Source: Prevotella sp. (GTDB taxonomy: Bacteria > Bacteroidota > Bacteroidia > Bacteroidales > Bacteroidaceae). From it: DNA of 42,840 nt. The translations under genes were made by a program, and so were the position numbers. Shown here in pieces: positions 6,886 to 14,132 of the stretch. Position 1 is the first letter of the stretch; every line of letters begins with the position of its first letter. The stretch lies in assembly GCA_016281815.1 (NCBI GenBank), contig JAEEJK010000037.1, forward strand, positions 1 to 42,840, read 5' to 3'. Below the pieces are notes generated by a model. That model saw nothing but the letters and a program-made list of their open reading frames with translations, was not told where the DNA came from and made no database searches.

Positions 6886-7647
6886 TCAGATTGTTATGGT
6901 TAAACCGTCATAGGCGAGGAAAACGCCCTTGGGCAATATGCGTGAGGTCTCGGCATGGAGTCCCATCTGATGGGTGCAGTGGATGAGATAGGTGCGGCGT
7001 GCCCCCACCCTTTTGGCAAAGGCGATGGCATCGGCCAGGAGTTGATGGGAATGGTGTTCTTTCTTGATGCGCAAGGCATTGACGACCAAGGTGTCGACCC
7101 CTTTCAGATAGGACATCTCCCCGTCATCGATGGTCTTCATGTCGGTGATGTAGGCCAGCGGACCGATGCGGAACGCCAGGATGGGCAATTTCCCATGCAT
7201 GACCTGAATCGGCATAATGTCAATATCACCCACGCGGAGCGGCTCATGGGGAGCGATGGCGTGTAGGTCGAGCAGCGGAACACCCGGATAGAGATGATCG
7301 CTGAAGCAATAGGGCATGGTGACGTGCAGCAGTCTCACCGTCGCCTCATTGGCATATACATTCACCGCTCCGAAGGTGCAGAACGGCCGGATGTCATCGA
7401 TGCCCGACACATGGTCGTAGTGTATATGCGTGAGCAGCACGGCATCGATGGGTTTGAAATCAAAAGGCATGATTTGCTGTCGGAAGTCAGGACCACAGTC
7501 AAGCAGCACCCGCGTGGTGTCTGTCTCAAGCAGTGCCGAGCAACGCAGGCGTTTGTCGCGTGGGTCGGTGCTGCGGCACACCTCACAATGGCATCCGATG
7601 CTTGGCACCCCTCCGGATGTGCCTGTCCCCAGGAAAGTCAGTCGCAT
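6886..7647 (-). CDS. MBL-fold metallo-hydrolase (PhnP/RNase Z-like group)
   Basis: A 253-residue cytoplasmic metallo-beta-lactamase-fold protein. The N-terminus MRLTFLGTGTSGGVPSIGC and the following CEVC are typical of the PhnP-like group, where cysteines can bind a structural metal. The metal-site motif THIHYDHVSG (HxHxDH) is intact, and further histidines occur in VMHGKLP and HCTHQMG. PhnP relatives hydrolyse cyclic phosphodiesters, but no phosphonate genes are nearby, so the substrate is open. It lies 29 nt after murB and 7 nt before the LytTR gene, consistent with one operon. Confidence 0.85.
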   Translation of the reverse strand: MRLTFLGTGTSGGVPSIGCHCEVCRSTDPRDKRLRCSALLETDTTRVLLDCGPDFRQQIMPFDFKPIDAVLLTHIHYDHVSGIDDIRPFCTFGAVNVYANEATVRLLHVTMPYCFSDHLYPGVPLLDLHAIAPHEPLRVGDIDIMPIQVMHGKLPILAFRIGPLAYITDMKTIDDGEMSYLKGVDTLVVNALRIKKEHHSHQLLADAIAFAKRVGARRTYLIHCTHQMGLHAETSRILPKGVFLAYDGLTITI

Positions 7648-7676
7648 ATCACTCTTCCTCTATCTGAATGGAAAAA

Positions 7677-8690
7677 TCAAACTATGTTCACCTCGGTGCT
7701 GATCTCAATGCCGAAACGCGCCAGCACATCCGCCTTGATCGCCTTGCTGAGAGCCAGCACCTCCTCGCCTGTCGCCCCACCCCGGTTGACGAGCACCAGC
7801 GCCTGGCGGTCGTGCACGCCGGCGTTGCCCAGCGACCGTCCTTTCCATCCGCAGCGCTCTATCAGCCATCCTGCCGGCACCTTCTCATGGTCCTCATCGA
7901 TGGTGTAGTGAGGCATCTGAGGGTAATTGGCCTGCAACTGGAGGTATTTCTCGCGTGAGATGACGGGATTGACGAAGAAACTGCCCGCATTGCCCTCCAC
8001 CTTGACATCCGGCAGTTTGGCATTTCGGATACCGATAATCACCTGTCGCAGTTGGGCTGCCGTGGGCTTGGTGATCTCAAACCGTCTGAGTTCATCCCGT
8101 ATGTTCCCATAGTCAAGCACGGGATGGAAAGTCTCCGAGAGCCTGTAGGTGACGGCAGTGATGAAATATTTGTTTTTCCACTCATGCTTGAAGCGGCTGT
8201 CGCGGTAGGCATAGTCGCAGTCCTTCGGGTCGATGGTCTCACTCAAGCCGGTGACCATATCGACGGCCTCGATGCTCCAGATGAGGTTGCACACCTCTGT
8301 GCCGTACGCCCCGATGTTCTGCACTGCGGTAGCCCCCACATCACCAGGGATGAGCGAGAGATTCTCCGTCCCATACCATCCGTGGTCTACACAGAGTCTG
8401 ACGATGTCGTCCCACGTCTCGCCCGAACCGCATCGAAGAAACACGTGACCGTCCTCGCTTGTCGACTCAACACCCTTGATGGCCGACTTGATCACGGTGC
8501 CATCGAAGTTGCCGGTAAGCAACAGGTTGCTTCCTCCGCCGATGATGAGCAAGGGCAGGTCGTCGCTGGTGAGGGAGCAGACAAGGGGAGTCACCTCATC
8601 CGCCTTCTCTATCTCTACAAACCTCCGGCATGTGGCTTCGATGCCGAACGTATTATATGCTTTCAGATTAAAATTGCTGATGTCTCTCAT
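7677..8690 (-). CDS. murB: UDP-N-acetylenolpyruvoylglucosamine reductase
   Basis: MurB (337 residues) reduces UDP-GlcNAc-enolpyruvate to UDP-MurNAc in the cytoplasm, the second committed step of peptidoglycan synthesis. The FAD-binding N-terminus is recognisable from NLKAYNTFGIEA and IIGGGSNLLL. The loop IPGDVGATAVQNIGAYG and the YRDSRFK motif follow. The C-terminal substrate domain contains EGNAGSFFVNPVI, whose serine is the expected proton donor. The YRxS insertion makes it the E. coli-like type I enzyme. It sits between a lipoprotein gene and the MBL-fold gene with short gaps. Confidence 0.96.
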   Translation of the reverse strand: MRDISNFNLKAYNTFGIEATCRRFVEIEKADEVTPLVCSLTSDDLPLLIIGGGSNLLLTGNFDGTVIKSAIKGVESTSEDGHVFLRCGSGETWDDIVRLCVDHGWYGTENLSLIPGDVGATAVQNIGAYGTEVCNLIWSIEAVDMVTGLSETIDPKDCDYAYRDSRFKHEWKNKYFITAVTYRLSETFHPVLDYGNIRDELRRFEITKPTAAQLRQVIIGIRNAKLPDVKVEGNAGSFFVNPVISREKYLQLQANYPQMPHYTIDEDHEKVPAGWLIERCGWKGRSLGNAGVHDRQALVLVNRGGATGEEVLALSKAIKADVLARFGIEISTEVNIV

Positions 8691-8728
8691 AGGCTTGTGT
8701 TTCTGAGTTGGTCAGTACTGAAGAAGGG

Positions 8729-9607
8729 TCAGTTGATGAGTTTGACGAGTTTCCATCTCCCGTCAATCTGCTTGAAGGTCATCTCTGCCTCCAGTCCGTT
8801 GGAGATGCCCCTGAGCACGAACAGTTTCTGACGGCTCTTGCGATACTGCTGGCCATAGAGGATATTGTAAATCATGTCGGAAGGGAAGTCAAGTGGCTTG
8901 AAATCAGGCCATTGCTCGGGGTAGAACTCCCCCTCTATCGTCGAGTAATCATCATCCGGGTCGGGAAGCACGGTGCTCACCGGTTCGTTCATGCTCTGAA
9001 TCTGGAAGAGAGAATCGGAGGCAAACTTCTCATAGAAGTCCAGGAACGACCTGTTGGGACTCTGATAGGTGTTGTTAAGCACAATTTCGGAGAGCATCCA
9101 CTGTCCGTTGATACGTCTGAACACATGCTGTTCCACCGACTTGCTCTGGAGGTTGATCTTCTCGATCACGATGCTGTCGAGACGGGTGTCCTTGGCCAGT
9201 TCGAGTTGACTCTCATCGTCAAAGATGAGGGTATAGAATTCCTGTTTCATGAAGTAGCGCTCATGGTTCCAGTCATTGCGCTCGATGGTGGTCACGCTGT
9301 CTCCGTCGATCACCTGCAATGGGAACATGACCCGCTCATACTGCAGTTTCTTGTTGGCGGTGAAATTGAAGAGGAAGTCATCAAACAGTTCATCCGCCGT
9401 GACCGGCATGGGAGTGGCGGAGATAAGGCTGTCCATGGCATCCTCCGGGATGGTATCGATGGTCACTGTATCGACCGTGTCGGCCTTTTCCACCGTGTCA
9501 TTTGACAAGGAGTCGGTCACCACCTCTGGTTTCTTATCCTTGCAACCTATAGTCATGCCAAGCATGAGGCAGACCATACAGAAAAAGAACATTGCGCTTT
9601 TTCTCAT
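8729..9607 (-). CDS. DUF4348-like lipoprotein
   Basis: A 292-residue protein with a lipoprotein signal (MFFFCMVCLMLGMTIGCKD, lipid cysteine near residue 22). An acidic Thr/Asp-rich linker follows to about residue 70, where TVDT-type motifs repeat. The globular domain (ELFDDFLFNFTANKKLQYERV ... FRRINGQWMLSEIVL ... IDGRWKLVKLIN) resembles the DUF4348 family of Bacteroidota envelope proteins, whose function is unknown. The two 'NGQWML/DGRWKL' strands suggest a duplicated NTF2-like or cystatin-like fold. The ATG at 9607 is used because it begins the signal peptide. It is probably the first gene of the murB operon and has a -7 box at 9683-9690. Confidence 0.72.
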   Translation of the reverse strand: MRKSAMFFFCMVCLMLGMTIGCKDKKPEVVTDSLSNDTVEKADTVDTVTIDTIPEDAMDSLISATPMPVTADELFDDFLFNFTANKKLQYERVMFPLQVIDGDSVTTIERNDWNHERYFMKQEFYTLIFDDESQLELAKDTRLDSIVIEKINLQSKSVEQHVFRRINGQWMLSEIVLNNTYQSPNRSFLDFYEKFASDSLFQIQSMNEPVSTVLPDPDDDYSTIEGEFYPEQWPDFKPLDFPSDMIYNILYGQQYRKSRQKLFVLRGISNGLEAEMTFKQIDGRWKLVKLIN

Positions 9608-9682
9608 ATCTCTCAAATTAACCGATTGCACACCTCGTCATCTCGGACTTGGGGTGTTCGCAATATTAGACGATATTATGGG

Positions 9683-9690
9683 CAAAAGTA
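9683..9690 (-). promoter_or_regulatory. -7 box of the DUF4348/murB operon
   Basis: TACTTTTG on the minus strand matches TAnnTTTG exactly and lies 75 nt before the ATG at 9607. No good TTTG is found 19-21 nt upstream, so only the -7 box is called. It is back to back with the pheS promoter. Confidence 0.5.
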
Positions 9691-9732
9691 CAACTTTATT
9701 TCGATATATTTCCTATTTTGCATGAAAAATAT

Positions 9733-9740
9733 TACCTTTG
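9733..9740 (+). promoter_or_regulatory. -7 box of pheS
   Basis: TACCTTTG matches the -7 consensus exactly and lies 23 nt before the pheS ATG at 9764. It falls after the in-frame ATG at 9722, so that upstream ATG should not be in the message. This supports the 9764 start. The -33 element is weak. Confidence 0.6.
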
Positions 9741-9763
9741 CACCGTTTTTAAACCAAAGGAAA

Positions 9764-10801
9764 ATGTTACTTGAGAAAATAGAGTCACTTCTGAAGGAAG
9801 TGCAGAACCTTCACGCCTCGAATGCCGAGGAGATAGAAGAACTTCGTGTGAGATATCTGAGCAAGAAGGGTGAGATTGCCGCTTTGATGGCCGATTTCCG
9901 TTCGGTAGCCGCTGAGGAGAAGCGTGCCATCGGCATGAAAATCAACGAGTTGAAGCAGACAGCCCTTGACCAAATCAATTCGCTGCGCGAGTCACTGGCC
10001 ACCTCCGACAACCAGGATGATGACCTCGACCTGACGCGCACCGCCTACCCCATCGCATTAGGCACACGTCATCCCATTTCCATCGTGACCAACGAGATTA
10101 TCGACATTTTCTCGCGCATGGGCTTCACCCTTGCCGACGGTCCCGAGGTGGAGGACGACCTCCATGTCTTCACGAAGATGAACTTCGCCGCCGACCATCC
10201 TGCCCGCGACATGCAGGACACCTTCTTTGTGGAGACCAACCCCGATGACGTGGCCAAGAACATCATCCTCAGAAGCCACACCAGTTCGGTGCAGGCCCGT
10301 GTGATGGACACCACACAGCCCCCTATCCGCGTGATCTGTCCGGGACGTGTCTACCGCAATGAGGCCATCACCGCCCGTGCCCACTGCTTCTTCCATCAGG
10401 TGGAAGGACTGTATATCGACAAGAACGTGTCGTTCACCGACCTGAAGCAGGTGTTGCTCACCTTCGCCCAGGAGTTGTTCGGCGCCGACACCAAGATCCG
10501 CCTGCGCCCCAGTTTCTTCCCGTTCACCGAGCCGAGTGCCGAGATGGACATCTCCTGCCACATCTGCGGCGGTGAGGGCTGCGGATTCTGCAAGCACACC
10601 GGATGGGTGGAGATATTGGGCTGCGGCATGGTCGACCCCAACGTGCTCGAACTTTGCGGCATCGACAGCAAGGTGTACAGCGGTTATGCCTTCGGTGTAG
10701 GCGTGGAGCGCATCACCAACCTGAAATACCGCGTGAGCGACCTGCGCATGTTCTCGGAGAATGACACCCGCTTCCTCCGCGAGTTTGAGGCAGCAAACTA
10801 A
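9764..10801 (+). CDS. pheS: Phenylalanyl-tRNA synthetase alpha subunit
   Basis: A 345-residue class II synthetase catalytic subunit that joins with PheT to charge tRNA-Phe. An N-terminal coiled-coil (EEIEELRVRYLSKKGEI) precedes the catalytic core, which has the motif 1 region (ALGTRHPISIVTNEIIDIF), the motif 2 loop (FHQVEGLYID) and the motif 3 strand (YAFGVGVERIT). A CHICGGEGCGFC cluster carries several cysteines within the core. The start at 9764 is preceded by AAAGG and follows the predicted -7 box. No pheT lies next to it. The stop codon runs straight into a heptamer repeat and then a strong hairpin terminator. Confidence 0.96.
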   Translation: MLLEKIESLLKEVQNLHASNAEEIEELRVRYLSKKGEIAALMADFRSVAAEEKRAIGMKINELKQTALDQINSLRESLATSDNQDDDLDLTRTAYPIALGTRHPISIVTNEIIDIFSRMGFTLADGPEVEDDLHVFTKMNFAADHPARDMQDTFFVETNPDDVAKNIILRSHTSSVQARVMDTTQPPIRVICPGRVYRNEAITARAHCFFHQVEGLYIDKNVSFTDLKQVLLTFAQELFGADTKIRLRPSFFPFTEPSAEMDISCHICGGEGCGFCKHTGWVEILGCGMVDPNVLELCGIDSKVYSGYAFGVGVERITNLKYRVSDLRMFSENDTRFLREFEAAN

Positions 10802-10838
10802 TTGAAGATTGAAGATTGAAAATTGAAAATTGAAGATT
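10801..10838 (+). repeat. ATTGAAR heptamer repeat starting at the pheS stop codon
   Basis: Five 7-bp units (ATTGAAG or ATTGAAA) run from 10801 to 10835. The first base is the last A of the pheS TAA stop. The same repeat, in the same sense relative to transcription, sits at the stop of the phosphatase-GH92 gene (29158-29206). Confidence 0.85.
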
Positions 10839-10844
10839 AGAGAT

Positions 10845-10886
10845 AATCATGGGGGGCAGGAAATTCCTGCCCCCCATGATTTTATA
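10845..10886. terminator. Strong hairpin terminator between pheS and the convergent secreted-protein gene
   Basis: A 16-bp perfect stem (AATCATGGGGGGCAGG at 10845-10860 with its complement at 10866-10881) has a 5-nt loop. The distal arm ends in TTTTA on the plus strand and the other strand also shows a T-rich exit, so it probably serves both converging genes. Confidence 0.85.
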
Positions 10887-10889
10887 GAG

Positions 10890-10943
10890 ACTATAGATAC
10901 TATAGAAACTATAGATGCTATAGATGCTATAGTAGATATAGAG
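10890..10943. repeat. 9-bp tandem repeat (ACTATAGAT)
   Basis: Six 9-bp units from 10890 to 10943 (ACTATAGAT, ACTATAGAA, ACTATAGAT, two GCTATAGxx, GATATAGAG) end 7 nt before the minus-strand stop at 10950. Confidence 0.85.
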
Positions 10944-10949
10944 CGATGA

Positions 10950-12350
10950 TCAATAAACGACCTTTTTGCCGTTGATGATGAAGAGGCCTTTTGTGGGATG
11001 GCTGACGCGGCGGCCTTGGAGGTCATAGCATGGAGCCTGGCCGCTGTATTCTGATGTCACCTCACTGATGCCGTTCACCTCATCCACGAAGAACAGGCAG
11101 CCCGACGGATTCTGGTCCTTTCTGCTGCTTTCTACATAGAGGTAGGCGGTGTTGGCTCTCAGCACATTATCCGAGGAACTGGCGAGGCACACTTTGCCGT
11201 CTTTCACATCCAGCACATAAATATTGGGGTCGGGCTCGTCGAGCACCCTTCCCAGGAGGAAGCCCATTTCATTGGCAACCGGCATGAGGGCATTGTCGCT
11301 GAGGGAATAGGAATAGTTCTCGTCGAGCAGTTGCACCTTGTTGTCTGCAGCACTCTTGCCTTTGAGTTGGATGATGACCGGAGTCTTGGCCGGGATTTTC
11401 TCATCCTCCACTTTCTGCCATTTCACCTGCGAGTTGGCCGGATCCATCTCGTCGGTCACATAATATGCCTGCATTCCCTCTGCCAGTTTTATGGGGAAAT
11501 CAGCCACGAACGTGGAATAGCCGTTGCCGTTGGCATCCTCCGCCTCAGGTACGATACCGAAATAGTTGGCATCATTGTCCACAGGCACAAAAGCCCACTG
11601 TGCACTTGCCTTGCTCACATCATCATCATTGGCGAAACCGAACTGTATGACATCGTCAATGGTCTGTTCCGTCAGGTACATTCTGTTGTCAAACTTGATA
11701 TGGGAGATGAAACTATAGGCCATGGGGCGCAGTCCCTCCCTGCCACCTGTCAGGTATCCATCAGCCATCTCCTGCAGTGTACCTGTATAGGTCTTCATGA
11801 ACGAGTTGGCCTTGGTGGTGAGGTAATCATTGAACGTGCCTGCGTTGAGGGGGAATGGGGGTGTCACCATGAAGAGTCGGAAGCCATCCCCGTTCTTCTC
11901 CTTATATAGATTGGTGTCAATGGTGTTCACCCATGTGACAAATTCCTCATAGGTATAATCCTCCATCATTCTCGCCACCATGCTGCCCATGACCCCGCTC
12001 ATCTGCTTCTTGACCATCTCAACCATGGTGTCGCGCATGGAAAGGAATTCTGCCTCGTCAATAATAGTCAGGAGCATTGCCTTCATCATAGGTATCGCCA
12101 TGTTCACCACATCGATGCCCTGCAACCTAAGTTGGGTAACCCTATTTTCATCAAATTCCATGTACGCCACCGTACCTGCAATTCCATGTGCGCTTTCCTC
12201 GTCCACATTAGGCGCGAAACTGCCTGAGGAAGCGAGGTTGGCGAAATGGCCTGTCTTCAGGTTCTTCAGTCGGTTGTATCCATTCGTCTGTGCATTGACT
12301 GCAGTGACCATCATCATTGCAGCCATCAGAAACAAGTAAATCTTCTTCAT
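10950..12350 (-). CDS. Secreted protein with a T9SS-like C-terminal tail
   Basis: A 466-residue protein of unknown function. A signal peptide (YLFLMAAMMMVTAVNAQ) is followed by a region with several methionine-rich helices (about 95-200). Beta-rich sequence follows, including a PVIIQLKG strand near residue 330. The last 40 residues (CYDLQGRRVSHPTKGLFII, then NGKKVVY) resemble the C-terminal sorting domain seen on Prevotella proteins exported by the type IX system, with the usual D-GR-V and G-(Y/F)II-GKK spacing. It lies downstream of a SusD gene on the same strand but 115 nt away and with its own -7 box, so a link to that uptake pair is only possible. Confidence 0.7.
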   Translation of the reverse strand: MKKIYLFLMAAMMMVTAVNAQTNGYNRLKNLKTGHFANLASSGSFAPNVDEESAHGIAGTVAYMEFDENRVTQLRLQGIDVVNMAIPMMKAMLLTIIDEAEFLSMRDTMVEMVKKQMSGVMGSMVARMMEDYTYEEFVTWVNTIDTNLYKEKNGDGFRLFMVTPPFPLNAGTFNDYLTTKANSFMKTYTGTLQEMADGYLTGGREGLRPMAYSFISHIKFDNRMYLTEQTIDDVIQFGFANDDDVSKASAQWAFVPVDNDANYFGIVPEAEDANGNGYSTFVADFPIKLAEGMQAYYVTDEMDPANSQVKWQKVEDEKIPAKTPVIIQLKGKSAADNKVQLLDENYSYSLSDNALMPVANEMGFLLGRVLDEPDPNIYVLDVKDGKVCLASSSDNVLRANTAYLYVESSRKDQNPSGCLFFVDEVNGISEVTSEYSGQAPCYDLQGRRVSHPTKGLFIINGKKVVY

Positions 12351-12379
12351 TCTTTGTCAATCAATAAGTTTTGCGGCTG

Positions 12380-12387
12380 CAAAATTA
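12380..12387 (-). promoter_or_regulatory. -7 box of the secreted-protein gene
   Basis: TAATTTTG on the minus strand matches the -7 consensus and lies 29 nt before the ATG at 12350. No clear -33 box is seen. Confidence 0.45.
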
Positions 12388-12465
12388 CGCAATTTCCCAC
12401 GAAGCACATCGCCATTATTAAAAATTAACACAAGCATGCCACAGTGGCAATATAGCCCGGCACTT

Positions 12466-14121
12466 TCAATATCCTGGGTTCTGGACAAGATTGTTGTTCA
12501 CATCCATTGCTGCCGAGGGTATGGGGAAGACGATTGTGTGATGATCGGACTCATCGGCCGCATCTGCACCTGTGTACTCACTGCGGTATCGGTCGAAACG
12601 GATCATATCGTTACGTCTCCATCCCTCCCATGCCAGTTCGATGAGTCGCTCGTCGTAGATGTTGTCGAGAGTGGCAGACCGTGGAGTTCCCCAAGAACGA
12701 TATCTCACCATGTCGAACTCATCCTGTCCGTCCTCCCCATTTCTGATTTTTGCCTCTGCCTTCATGAGCAATGCGTCGGCATATCGGAACAGCACGATGT
12801 CGTTGTCCATCACCTTGCCATCCTGTGCGGCATCAGGGTCTATCTCATATTTCTTCATCCTGGCACCTGCCGTCTCCATGTGGGGTTTGCCCGTCAGAAC
12901 GAGTTCCACTTCAAGCGGATAATAAACAAGTGGAGCCCCCTCCTTGTCGGATACGACCAAGCCATTGGAGTCGAAGATCATCCCCGACCAGTAGTTGGCA
13001 TTGAACCGGTCGTCCTCATCAGGCGTACCATATCCGTTCACCTTCAGCGTGGTGAGCGTAGCCGACGTGCCATTCTCTCCGAGGAAGCCATAAGCAGCGG
13101 CATGGCGCCAGTGATAGGAACGATAGATATTCTGCTGCTGGTTGAAGAAGAGCACTCTGTCCATGGGAATGGTCCAGATGTTCTCCTTGCTATGGTCGTT
13201 GTCGAGTGAGAAGTTTTTTAGGTAGTCCTCTTCCAGTTGGTATCCCTTGTCTTTCAGCATGTCACAGTAATAGATGCATGCCTCCCATGCGTTCTTCTTT
13301 TCACCATCTATGTTGAAGACCATATCTTTTCCACTCATCCTGGGCTGATGGGTCCAGTCGTCATTGGTATAGACCTCCGCGTTGAGATAAAGTTTGGCGA
13401 GCACGAAAGCCACCACTGCCTGCGTCACTCTTCCATAGTATTCCGAATTCTCTATGCTGTTGTGGTCGGGCACCCATGGCAGGACCTCTTCGAGTTCTTG
13501 TCTGACAAACGAGAAGACTTCCGATCGATCGGCCTGTTTCACCTCATTCATCGACACATCGGTTGAGACGACGATGGGCACACGCCCAAAGAGGTCGAGC
13601 AGGTACCAGTAATAGATGGCTCTCAGCGCCCTCGCCTCCTTGACATACAGTTCTGCCTCTACCGGGCTGAGTTTGTCCTTATGTGCGAAGATGGTCTCGA
13701 TGGACTTGTTGCACATGGCGATGACCTTATATAGATAGTACCATGAGTTTTTGATGACCTCGTGATCTGGAGTCCACGAATGTTTATACAAGGCCTGCCA
13801 GATGCCACCGTCGTACCAGTCAACGCCGCGTGTGGGCAGCAATGCCTCGTCGGACCCGAAGGTCTGCAGGTCGTAAACCCCTCGGCAGGTGCCCTGCAGT
13901 CCCTGTCCGTCGCTGTTGCCTCCGATATAACTGTAGAGTGTCAAAATGGTATGCCTATAGATATTCTCCGAGTTGTTGTATAACTGTTCCTCCTCAATCT
14001 GGTCTTTCGGGTGTTCGTCGAGGGAACATGCCGTCATCATCCATGCGCCAAGCAGTGCCATGGGCAAAATGCCCATCCACCCGTGTAGTTGCCTGTTGAT
14101 ATGTAATCTTATCTTTTTCAT
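12466..14121 (-). CDS. SusD/RagB-family outer-membrane lipoprotein
   Basis: A 551-residue SusD-like protein, the surface lid that captures ligand for its SusC transporter. The signal peptide ends in a lipobox with the lipid cysteine at about residue 32 (MMTACSLDEHP). The TPR-like helical body includes ALRAIYYWYLLDLFGRVPIV, typical of the family, and the C-terminus carries DERLIELAWEGWRRNDMIRF. It begins 12 nt after the SusC stop, so the pair is co-transcribed. No glycosidase, peptidase or sulfatase lies beside it, so the ligand cannot be guessed from context. Confidence 0.93.
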   Translation of the reverse strand: MKKIRLHINRQLHGWMGILPMALLGAWMMTACSLDEHPKDQIEEEQLYNNSENIYRHTILTLYSYIGGNSDGQGLQGTCRGVYDLQTFGSDEALLPTRGVDWYDGGIWQALYKHSWTPDHEVIKNSWYYLYKVIAMCNKSIETIFAHKDKLSPVEAELYVKEARALRAIYYWYLLDLFGRVPIVVSTDVSMNEVKQADRSEVFSFVRQELEEVLPWVPDHNSIENSEYYGRVTQAVVAFVLAKLYLNAEVYTNDDWTHQPRMSGKDMVFNIDGEKKNAWEACIYYCDMLKDKGYQLEEDYLKNFSLDNDHSKENIWTIPMDRVLFFNQQQNIYRSYHWRHAAAYGFLGENGTSATLTTLKVNGYGTPDEDDRFNANYWSGMIFDSNGLVVSDKEGAPLVYYPLEVELVLTGKPHMETAGARMKKYEIDPDAAQDGKVMDNDIVLFRYADALLMKAEAKIRNGEDGQDEFDMVRYRSWGTPRSATLDNIYDERLIELAWEGWRRNDMIRFDRYRSEYTGADAADESDHHTIVFPIPSAAMDVNNNLVQNPGY

Positions 14122-14132
14122 GCTGTTTGCGA

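Noticed and set aside
9722..9763. Earlier in-frame ATG for pheS
   Set aside because: It lies upstream of the predicted -7 box, and the extra residues are not part of the PheS family start.
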